From Calothrix sp. NIES-4101 (GTDB lineage: Bacteria > Cyanobacteriota > Cyanobacteriia > Cyanobacteriales > Nostocaceae), in assembly GCA_004296455.1 (NCBI GenBank), contig AP018280.1, positions 1,116,001 to 1,180,000 of the forward strand: 64,000 nucleotides of DNA, in the 5' to 3' direction. The translations under genes and the position numbers were made by a program. Below, piece by piece: positions 1 to 9,200 of this stretch. The notes under the pieces are model-generated. The model saw only the letters and a program-made list of their open reading frames with translations. It was not told where the DNA came from and did not search any database. Each line of letters opens with the position of its first letter. Position 1 is the stretch's first letter.

Positions 1-3000
1 TGGCTAATTGCTGCTTCCAGTATGTCAGTAAAGATTCTCGTCTTTCGCCTTGCAAGTGTTGACGTTGCCAAACTGCAAAGTCTACATACTGAATCGATAA
101 TGGTGGTAAAAAATTGGGTTTTCTCGCAACAAAATTATTATAAAGTGCTGCTATCTCTTTAATTAATATACCCTGTGACCAAGCATCAAAAACAATATGG
201 TGGATAGCAAATAATAAGATGTATTCTTGTTCCCCTAGTTGTAACAGTTTGCATCTCAGTAAAGGTGCTTGGGTCAAATTAAATGCAAGTTGAAATTCCT
301 GAATACTCAGACGCTCAATTTCTATTTCTTGTTGAGATTTCGGCAATTTCTGCAAGCTCATCACAGGTATTTTTAACTGTGCATCCGGAACAATTACCTG
401 TAAAGGTTGCCCATCTAATACAGTAAATATCGTGCGTAAAACTTCATGACGACGGATAATTTCATTGATACTTTTCTCTAATGCCTCTACATTCAACTCA
501 CCCATAAAGTGAACTGCTGCGGGCATATTATAAATATCACTACCTGGATTTATCTGTTCGAGTAACCATAATCTTGTTTGAGCGAAGGATAGAGGTAAAT
601 TGCGATCGCGAGGGGCTAGTGTAATTGCAGAGGCACCCTGATAATTTGCTACTTGAATATTTTGAGCTAATTCTGCGATCGTGGGAAATTCAAATAAACA
701 GCGCAATGATATATCCACTTCAAAGGTTTTGCGAATACGGGAAATGACTTGAGTTGCTAATAAAGAATGTCCGCCTAGTTCAAAGAAGTTGTCGTGAATA
801 CCAATTTGAGAAACACCTAAAACTTGAGTCCAAATACCAGTTAGCACTTCTTCTACTGGATTGCGGGGAACAGCAAAAGTACTAGTTACCTGAAAGGTAA
901 TTGTATCTGGCTTCGGTAAAGCTTTACGATCTACTTTACCGCTAGGTGCTAGGGGTAGACTTTCCAGCATCACAAAAGCCGAAGGAATCATGTGCTCAGG
1001 TAATTTTTCCTTTAAAAAACTCCGCAGTTCACTAATACTAGGAACTAATTGCCACCTAGCAACTACATAAGCAACTAACTGTACATTATCCAATGCTTCT
1101 TGATGAGCTACAACCACATTCTCATGTACACTTGGGTGTTGACTTAAAAATGCCTCAATCTCTCCCAGTTCAACCCGGAAACCACGAATTTTTACCTGAT
1201 GGTCAATACGCCCAAGAAATTCTATATTTCCATCAGGAAGCCACCTGCCTAAATCCCCAGTTTTATAAATTAAATCTTTACGATTTCCTGGCAAATTTTT
1301 CCTCGTCTCTGTAAACGGATTCGGAACAAAACTAAATTTAGTTTTTTCTTCGTTTTTCCAGTAACCCGCACCTACACCAATTCCTGATACGCAAATCTCC
1401 CCAGGAGCACCGATGGGCAATAATTTCATTTGCTCGTCTAAAATATAGAGATTTAAATTTGCTAGTGGTTTACCAATTGGAACTGTTCGTTGATTTTCCG
1501 GAAACGGTTTATCAACAATAAATTGGGTGATATCATCAGCTGCTTCAGTGGGACCATAAGCGTTAGCAATTTTGATATCAGGGTATATTTCTAGCCACTC
1601 ATTTAAGTATTTAGTCGATACAGATTCACCCGATAACATCATCCACTGTAAATCTGGTAGTCTTCTTTCATTGTTTGGTAATTGGGAAATATATTCCAGC
1701 AACCCCCTAAATAAAGCCGGTACTAATTCAACAACTGTAATTTTTTCTGATTTGATTACCTGAAATAGTTTCTCAGGAATCGCAACAGTTTCAATATCAA
1801 CTATTACTGTCTTTCCACCAATTAAAAGCGGTGCCAAAAATTGCCAAACAGAAATATCTGTTGAAGAAGGTGCACTTTGCAGAAAACAAAATTCATCAGT
1901 TAATTTCAACTCATCAAACTGGGCATAAATATGATTAATTGCACCATCATGTCTAACTATTGTCCCCTTTGGCAATCCTGTTGAGCCAGAAGTATAAATC
2001 ATGTAAGCTATGTCAATTGCCTGATTGATTACTTCTAGATTCTGTTGAGGGAGGTTTATAAAATCAAATTTACTGTAGATTATTAATTCCTGATGATGGT
2101 TAAGTTGTATATTCTTGGGAACAACATCATCCAATAAGATAATAGATTTTAACTGGGAATAGTTATTTACAAAATCTGTCAAAACATTTAATAATGGAAC
2201 ATCTGTGAAGATAAACCTCACTTCGCTATTAGATAACATATATTCAATTCTATTTAACGGATAGCTACTATCAATTGGGACGTAAGCTCCGCCAGCCTTC
2301 AATATAGCAAGAATAGCTACCAGGAAATTTAAATCGCGATTTTTAAATATACCAACGAATTCACCTTTATTAAGTCCTTGTTGACACAAGAATTTAGCCA
2401 ATTGATTGGATTTATCATTGAGTTCTTGATAAGTTAATGTAGCTTGGTCGTGAACTACAGCTATGTTGTTTGGATTTTTAGATACTTGCTCGACAAATAA
2501 TTCGTTGATTGTTTGTGTAATTGGATATTCTTGAACATTGTTATTATACTGTTTCAGTATTGTCTGTATATCAAAATCATCCAAAATTCTAATATCTGAT
2601 ATTTTGATATCAATGTTACTAACAATATTTTTAATTGTATTGATGTAATAATGACTGATTAGTCGAATATTCTCATCCGTAAAAATTGTATCACTATACT
2701 CTATGGAAGCAGAAATAGCATCATTTTTTAGCAGGAAAGAAACTGTAATATCATTATTTATATTTACTATTTCTGTTGGATTGTGAATATTTTCTAGTAA
2801 TATAGCTACATCAAAAAGTGAACAGCGATTCTTAGCTTGGGGCAATTTTAATAATTCAATTAATTCATCAAAACAATAGTTTGGATGGCTGTAAGCTTGA
2901 ATTACAGAATCTTTGACTTGAATGAGGAAATTTTTAAATGCCATCTCCTGACATAACTGTGTACGTAAGGGAATCAACTTATTCTCACTCAAATCATCTA

Positions 3001-3316
3001 TATTTACACCATCTATATTTTTATAAACTGGTATGCCGACAATAAGGTCATTAGTTCTAGTGTACTTTTGTAATAGTATTTTGAATGCCGATAACAACAT
3101 TAAATAAACTAAAAAATTAGACCCATTAGTTAAATTTATAATCTCCTGAGATAAATAATTAGGTATCTCAAAACGATAAACTTTATTTTTACCATTATAG
3201 TGAGTAGGTCTAACATAATCTTGTGTGAAGTTAGTTTCTGGTAACTCTCCAGAGAGTTTATCTAACCAGTAATTTTTTTGGGAAAATAATTCCTGATACT
3301 CTAATGCTGTAGTCAT
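1..3316 (-). CDS. Partial hybrid-pathway NRPS: half C - A - PCP - C (continues past the left edge)
   Basis: The frame is open from an ATG at 3316 to the window edge, so the C-terminus is missing. Residues 1-255 match only the C-terminal lobe of a condensation domain, beginning at the YW motif between the lobes; no HHxxxDG lobe precedes it. An adenylation domain follows (about 262-800; core motif YTSGSTGLPKG, end motif GKVDRKAL). Its specificity pocket reads D-I-W-E-M-S-A-D-D by alignment to GrsA. Two acidic pocket positions and an EctB-type aminotransferase gene just upstream suggest 2,4-diaminobutyrate as substrate (inference). A carrier domain (LGGHSL, Ser near residue 850) and a second C domain with HHIVFDAW follow; the usual Gly of the motif is Ala. 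It is the last visible gene of the minus-strand assembly line. Confidence 0.9.
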   Translation of the reverse strand, partial: MTTALEYQELFSQKNYWLDKLSGELPETNFTQDYVRPTHYNGKNKVYRFEIPNYLSQEIINLTNGSNFLVYLMLLSAFKILLQKYTRTNDLIVGIPVYKNIDGVNIDDLSENKLIPLRTQLCQEMAFKNFLIQVKDSVIQAYSHPNYCFDELIELLKLPQAKNRCSLFDVAILLENIHNPTEIVNINNDITVSFLLKNDAISASIEYSDTIFTDENIRLISHYYINTIKNIVSNIDIKISDIRILDDFDIQTILKQYNNNVQEYPITQTINELFVEQVSKNPNNIAVVHDQATLTYQELNDKSNQLAKFLCQQGLNKGEFVGIFKNRDLNFLVAILAILKAGGAYVPIDSSYPLNRIEYMLSNSEVRFIFTDVPLLNVLTDFVNNYSQLKSIILLDDVVPKNIQLNHHQELIIYSKFDFINLPQQNLEVINQAIDIAYMIYTSGSTGLPKGTIVRHDGAINHIYAQFDELKLTDEFCFLQSAPSSTDISVWQFLAPLLIGGKTVIVDIETVAIPEKLFQVIKSEKITVVELVPALFRGLLEYISQLPNNERRLPDLQWMMLSGESVSTKYLNEWLEIYPDIKIANAYGPTEAADDITQFIVDKPFPENQRTVPIGKPLANLNLYILDEQMKLLPIGAPGEICVSGIGVGAGYWKNEEKTKFSFVPNPFTETRKNLPGNRKDLIYKTGDLGRWLPDGNIEFLGRIDHQVKIRGFRVELGEIEAFLSQHPSVHENVVVAHQEALDNVQLVAYVVARWQLVPSISELRSFLKEKLPEHMIPSAFVMLESLPLAPSGKVDRKALPKPDTITFQVTSTFAVPRNPVEEVLTGIWTQVLGVSQIGIHDNFFELGGHSLLATQVISRIRKTFEVDISLRCLFEFPTIAELAQNIQVANYQGASAITLAPRDRNLPLSFAQTRLWLLEQINPGSDIYNMPAAVHFMGELNVEALEKSINEIIRRHEVLRTIFTVLDGQPLQVIVPDAQLKIPVMSLQKLPKSQQEIEIERLSIQEFQLAFNLTQAPLLRCKLLQLGEQEYILLFAIHHIVFDAWSQGILIKEIAALYNNFVARKPNFLPPLSIQYVDFAVWQRQHLQGERRESLLTYWKQQLA

Positions 3317-3415
3317 ATTCTTACTGATTCAAGTAGATAGTGAGAGCAGAATGTAAAGATTAATACTTAAGCTTATTTCTCAAGGTAAATAGCTATATTT
3401 GACAACAAACAAAAC

Positions 3416-4666
3416 TTACAAAGATTCTTGAGAAGCTGTTTCTAAAATTGCACAACCTGCTTTTAATGTAGGCATATCAATTGTTAGAGGAGGTAATAGT
3501 TTAATTACAGTATTATTTCTTCCTGCACTTTCAACTATTAATCCTTTTTCAAAACAATTAATTGTGATTTTCTTTACCAAAGCGCTACCACCAAAATTAG
3601 CCAAATCTATACCCCAAATCATCCCTATTCCCCGTATCGCTATGTTTTCACTTATTGGTGATATTTTTTGAAATAGAAAATTTTTCAAGAACAGTTCTTT
3701 GATTTTTACATCCTGTTCAAGATTACTATTTTCTCTATATTCTAAAGCCGCACTGGCTCCTACAAATGCTAATTGATTGCCTCTAAATGTGCCATTATGC
3801 TCACCCGGCTCCCAAATATCCAATTCTGGCTTAATTAATAATATAGACATGGGGAAACCATATCCACTAATTGACTTAGAGAGTATAACTATATCAGGAA
3901 CAATCCCTGCTCTTTCAAAAGAAAAGAACGAACCTGTTCTACCGCAACCAACTTGAATATCATCACAGACTAATAAAATATCATTTTCGTTACATAACTT
4001 CCTAAGTCTTCGCATCCATTCAATTGGAGCAACAACAACTCCTCCCTCAGCTTGTACTGTTTCAAAAATAATTGCCGAGGGTTTTTCGATTCCAGAACTA
4101 ACGTCATTTAAAACTGACTCAATATATTTTATCGTGTCGAAACTCTCCATAAATCCATAGGGATAAGGCATGAATGTAACATTATTTAATGTTCCAATTG
4201 CCCCTGCTCTAATTCCAGTATTAGCAGTAACTGATAAGCTACCCAAAGTCATTCCATGATAGGCTCCCATAAAAGAGAATATACCTGGTCTGTGTTTAAC
4301 TTTTCTAGCTAACTTTAAAGCTGCTTCAACGGCATTTGTTCCAGTTGGCCCGCAGAACTGAATGCGATAATCTAGATGTTTTGGACTGAGTACAACCTCA
4401 TGAAACTTAGCTAAAAATTTCTCTTTCGCAGAAGTATACATATCTAAACCATGTGCAATTCCATCAGCATCTAAATAGGACATAACTTTTTGTTTTATAT
4501 AGTCATGATTATGTCCATAATTTAAAGCACCCGCTCCTGCGAAAAAATCTATGTATTCCCGACCTGATTCATCATAAACAATGGAACCCTTAGCCCGATG
4601 AAATATGGCAGGAAAACTACGACAATAGCTTCTGACGTTTGATTCACACTTTTCAAATATATTCAT
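3416..4666 (-). CDS. EctB/Dat-type diaminobutyrate--2-oxoglutarate aminotransferase
   Basis: This class III PLP aminotransferase of 416 residues matches the EctB/DAT family almost from end to end, starting with MNIFEKCESNVRSYCRSFP and continuing with FFAGAGALNYGHN, GPTGTNAVEAALKLARK and the PLP-lysine block LSKSISGYG. The family makes L-2,4-diaminobutyrate from aspartate semialdehyde and glutamate, for ectoine or for peptide natural products. No ectA or ectC neighbours are present. The gene lies inside the NRPS/PKS array, between a free-standing C domain and the next NRPS, so it most likely supplies diaminobutyrate to that NRPS. A role in transaminating a carrier-bound keto intermediate is less likely, because such domains belong to a different class III branch. 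No strong Shine-Dalgarno is visible before the ATG. Confidence 0.9.
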   Translation of the reverse strand: MNIFEKCESNVRSYCRSFPAIFHRAKGSIVYDESGREYIDFFAGAGALNYGHNHDYIKQKVMSYLDADGIAHGLDMYTSAKEKFLAKFHEVVLSPKHLDYRIQFCGPTGTNAVEAALKLARKVKHRPGIFSFMGAYHGMTLGSLSVTANTGIRAGAIGTLNNVTFMPYPYGFMESFDTIKYIESVLNDVSSGIEKPSAIIFETVQAEGGVVVAPIEWMRRLRKLCNENDILLVCDDIQVGCGRTGSFFSFERAGIVPDIVILSKSISGYGFPMSILLIKPELDIWEPGEHNGTFRGNQLAFVGASAALEYRENSNLEQDVKIKELFLKNFLFQKISPISENIAIRGIGMIWGIDLANFGGSALVKKITINCFEKGLIVESAGRNNTVIKLLPPLTIDMPTLKAGCAILETASQESL

Positions 4667-4827
4667 ACAACTATTATTTATTTACTACTGTGATTTACTT
4701 ACAAAGTCACTTAGTCCAACCATTGTGTTCTAAGTCGTGATCATGAACTGACGTATACCAGAATGGATGAAAATGGTAATTTTTCATGAAATTAAACTGC
4801 AACGCATGGATATACAAATTTAGCTAA

Positions 4828-6228
4828 CTAAATTTTCAGCAGTTCTATACCTAATAATTGCTCCTCTAAAATGGAAGTTATTAGCTGCTGTTTTTTTGTC
4901 GAAAATAATAAATCTTTTATCAGCACGTTAGGATTAGCTATCAACTGATATAAAAACATTTCAATCTGTTTGAGAATGCCAATGATAGTACTAATCTCAA
5001 ATCTTCTCGAATCATATGAAAAGGCAACTAATAACTCTTCATCTGGATATATAACTAAATTGAGAGGGTAGTTATTTTTGTAATATGTTTTAGTATATTT
5101 AATTTTTAAATTAATCCCACGCTCTTTGACAAATTTTTTGACTGAGAAGTCTTCCATGACTACAATACTTTCAAATAAAGTTAATTTTCTGGGAACTTCA
5201 CTCCAGCCATGAATTTCTGTCAATGGAGTATATTCATAGCGACGTGTCTGAACTAGTTTAGTCTGTAAAAGCTGTAGCCATGACAACAAAGGCTGTTCAG
5301 CATCTATTTTGATATAGATGGGTAAAGTATTTAGAAATATTCCAGCGATTGAATCTGCTCCATGTAAATCTACTGGTCTTCCATTCGCAGTACAGCCATA
5401 TAATACGTCATTACATCTGCTATAGCGACTGAGAAGAATTGCCCAGATACCGTTAAATATAGTAGCTAGGGTGAGACGATATTGTATCGCTAGGGATTGT
5501 AAAGCCTGTGTATTTGTTAATGATAGTTTAATTTTTTCTTCGTCGTATCTTTGTTCATGGGTGGGTGATTGGTTAATTTTTTCTATGTATTTCAGAGAAG
5601 TAGGAGTTTGACGACCTTGTAATGCTTGTCGCCAAAAAAATTCGGTTTTGGATATGTCCTGCTGTTTCAACCAATTAATGTAATCTTTATAAGGACGAGT
5701 GGATGCTAAAGATATTTCTTGATTGTGAGATAGTGCTTCATAAATTTGCACAAACTCTTTAATTACGAGTGAATCAGTCCAACCATCTATGATGATGAAG
5801 TGATAAGTCCAGATCAACTGGTAGCAGTCATCAGCTAGACGAATTAAAGATAGACGCATTAGACATGGTTGGGAAAAGTCAAAACCTTGCTGGCGATCGC
5901 TATCAATAAAAGCTTGCAGTTGATTTTCTTGCTCACCTTGTTGCAAATTACGCCAATCATAATGATTTATCGGTGCTTTTACTTCTGTGTAAACGACTTG
6001 CAGTGGATTGTCAATTTCTTCCCAATAAAATCCAGTACGTAAAATAGTGTGTCTATCCACTAAAATTTGCCAAGACTTTTCAAACGCATCGATGTTAATA
6101 GGGCTATACACATTATAAACTATCTGAAATAGATAAAGCTGTGATTCATTTCCTTGGATACTATGAAATAAAATGCCCTTTTGTACAGGTGTAAGTTCGT
6201 ATATATCTTCAATATTTTCTACTTTCAT
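4828..6228 (-). CDS. Free-standing NRPS condensation domain with altered active-site motif
   Basis: A single complete condensation domain of about 466 residues with no A or carrier domain. The N-lobe starts with the typical YELTPVQKGILFH block and the C-lobe ends near the stop. The active-site motif reads HFIIIDGW in place of HHxxxDGW, so the second His, normally the catalytic one, is Phe (codons CAC TTC at about 5801-5820). The gene overlaps the end of the PKS gene: an ATG at 6228 sits inside the PKS reading frame, and a GTG at 6243 is an alternative start. This suggests translational coupling. It may join the polyketide carrier to the next module, or act as a docking/interface-like C domain. 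Whether it is catalytic is doubtful because of the His to Phe change. Confidence 0.85.
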   Translation of the reverse strand: MKVENIEDIYELTPVQKGILFHSIQGNESQLYLFQIVYNVYSPINIDAFEKSWQILVDRHTILRTGFYWEEIDNPLQVVYTEVKAPINHYDWRNLQQGEQENQLQAFIDSDRQQGFDFSQPCLMRLSLIRLADDCYQLIWTYHFIIIDGWTDSLVIKEFVQIYEALSHNQEISLASTRPYKDYINWLKQQDISKTEFFWRQALQGRQTPTSLKYIEKINQSPTHEQRYDEEKIKLSLTNTQALQSLAIQYRLTLATIFNGIWAILLSRYSRCNDVLYGCTANGRPVDLHGADSIAGIFLNTLPIYIKIDAEQPLLSWLQLLQTKLVQTRRYEYTPLTEIHGWSEVPRKLTLFESIVVMEDFSVKKFVKERGINLKIKYTKTYYKNNYPLNLVIYPDEELLVAFSYDSRRFEISTIIGILKQIEMFLYQLIANPNVLIKDLLFSTKKQQLITSILEEQLLGIELLKI

Positions 6229-9200
6229 TTGCTTTTTTCTCACTTGTTTGTTGAATTTTTGCTAAAAGCTGATTCAAATTTTCTTGGCTCAAGTTTGCTC
6301 CTGGGAAATCAGAAGTAGTATAGACAACTTTTTCCAGAGATTGACAATGATAAATTAGCGATCGTAATTCCTCTATGAAATTTCCAGCCAAGTTTTTAAT
6401 TGTTTCCTGTCGATAAATCGCTTGGTTATATAGCCAGTAAATTTCTAATTTATTCTCGATAACAATCCCATTAATTTCTAGTAAATAATTTGATAATTGA
6501 CTTGTACTATGATTTATTTTTTCAGAAGTTGTAACGGAACTAAATAAAGATTCTGGGGAAATTCTTTGGTCATATTGACCTAAATAATTAAAAATGACTT
6601 CACTTTTGAGAATATCTGGTTTTTTTGAGTATAAATCATTGTATATATCATCGCTAATTGCAGTTTTAGGGATGCTACGCAAATACTCTTTGATGGTGAT
6701 TAATGAATTTTCTTGATTGGTAGATGCTGTGATATCCAAAACGACTGGAAAATAAGTTGAAAGTGAGTTAAATGTTTTTTCTCGACTATTATCTCTAATA
6801 TCCAAACGCAATTTCCGCTCACCTGTCCATTCGGCAAAAGCTTCCACTATAGCTGTGAGTAAAACATCATTAATCTGAGTATTATATGCTTTGTGTATCT
6901 CATCTAGAAGCGCTTTTGTCTCTTGTTCATCTAGGCAAACAGATACTATATCTATAGTAGCTGTAGTAGTAGTTGTTGTGCGATCGCTATTTGCAAAGTC
7001 AATCGGTAAGCTGCTAAATGGTTTTTGGATTTCTTGGAGCCAATATTCTTGTTCCTGAAGCATTTCTGATGATTGAACATCCTGTATAGATGGGTTTGCT
7101 TGAGGAATCCATAAATTTACTGCTAATTCTGCAATTGTCTGGTGTTCAAAAAAATCTTGAGGTGTTAACTTCAAGCCGCATTGGTTGGCTTTGGCAGCAA
7201 TTTGAATTGCATTGATGGAATTTCCTCCCAACTCAAAAAAGTTGTCATGAATACCTATAGAGCCAATACCTAAAATTTCTTGCCAGATGTTAGTGATTGT
7301 TTCTTCTGCCTTATTTCTAGGTGCTGTATATTCTATACCTAGGTTTGGTCTTTGGTGTTTTAAGGATAAACTTTCGTTATTTGATGATTCCCTGGTTCGC
7401 AAAGATTCCAGTTCTATCCATTCCTTCACTCTTGTTTGCAAGTCTCCACTGGAGACAACCACTTGAGTACATCCACACATCGATAGTATACGAGCAAATG
7501 CATCTATACTTGCGGCTTTTGATGCCATACCATATCGATACAAAGATTGATGGGATATGTCCATAATCTCCGGATTTTGAAGTTCATCTTCAGTTACCCA
7601 ATTATCCCAGTTAAAACTACTCCAAGGAAAAGAACTAGTTTTGTTGTAATTCTGTACAAAAGCATCCATAAAAATGTTTGCCGCAGAATAGGAGACAAAC
7701 CCTAACCCCCCCAACATGGATGCTAAAGAAGATGTTAATTGACAAAAATCTAATTTTTGTCCTTGTAGGACTTTTGCCAAGACAAATAACCCATAAACCT
7801 TAGAGTTAAATTGCGATCGCACTTGGATTTTACTGCTTTCGACAATCGTACAACCGACTTTTTCTCCCGCAGCATGGATGACACCATTAATTGTTCCAAA
7901 TTTTTGAGTGGCGATCGCAATTGCATCATGCATTTGTTGTTCGTTGGCAATATCTGCACTGACAACCAGAACCTCTGCACCTAAAGCCAAAAGACTCTGT
8001 ACTTTGCGAATCTTGCGGCTAATACTGTCCTCCTGATCATGAGTTGCTAGCCACTCCTGCCATTGGTTTGTTTCTGGAAGTCCCTTTCGTCCTAGCAAAA
8101 TTAATTTTGCCTGTACTGTCTGAGCTAAATATTCTGCCAAGACTAAACCAACATCACCGAGTCCACCGAGGATTAGATAAACTCCTCCTGTTCTTAACTT
8201 GTTACTACTAAGGCTATTTTGCTCTAAGTGGATTGACTCATATGTTTGAATCCAGCGATGATGACCACGATAGGCAATTACATTTTCAGTTGGCTGGGTG
8301 GTAAACTCTCTCAGTAGAGAATCTATCAATTTGTTTGATACCTGAGTCTGGGATACTTCAAACTCCACATCAAAACAACAACAGGTAATGTTGGGGTATT
8401 CCTGGGGAATGACCTTGCATGGTGCTAAGATAGTTGCTTTTTCCGGGCATAATTTCTCACTGCCTGTGACATCATTGATATTGCTGGTGACAACCATCAG
8501 CTTGATTGAATCAGTTAGATTCTGCTGTGCCAAGGCTTGTGTGAGAAATAGGAGACTGTAAAAACCAAGATTTTGACAATCTTCAAAAAATTTATTTTGT
8601 AATTGCAACTCTTGTAACTGCTTTTCTTCATCTAGCCCCTGCTTAGGCAAAGTATCGTTGGGAGTAACACTATAAAAATGAGCGATCGCCTGTGGATTCC
8701 AGTTATTTTCACGTAATGCTTGTAGCAAGGCAACATAGTCATCCCTTTGTTGGGGATTAATTGTATATGTGCGGTCACTCAACTGAGCAAAATTATCGGC
8801 GATTTCTACGACAATTACATCCTCTCCCTTTTGTTTGAGTCTTTCGGCAATTTCTACTCCGACTCCATAGGTATCAACGAACACCAACCAAGGTGACTTT
8901 TGTGCCACAAAGTTTTCCTTTTGGAAGAACTGAATTGGTGGGGATTGTTGCCAGCGAGGAATATAGAACCAATCTGCTATATCTTTTTGTTTAGTGACAG
9001 AAGTTTGAGAATCATTTTGTTCTGGCTTTTTCGGCTCAATCAAGTATCTTTGTCGCTCAAACGGATAGGTAGGTAAGGGAAGACGATGGCGCTGTTCGTG
9101 AACATAAAAACCTGACCAATCAATCTGAATTCCCAACATCCATAACCGACCTAAGGTATTGAGTAAAAATGCTAAATCTGACTGCTGTTCTTGGGGATGG

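Noticed and set aside
3416-4666. Aminotransferase as a polyketide beta-aminating domain (microginin/mycosubtilin type)
   Set aside because: The sequence follows EctB/Dat from the first residues, and it is a separate protein without carrier domains.
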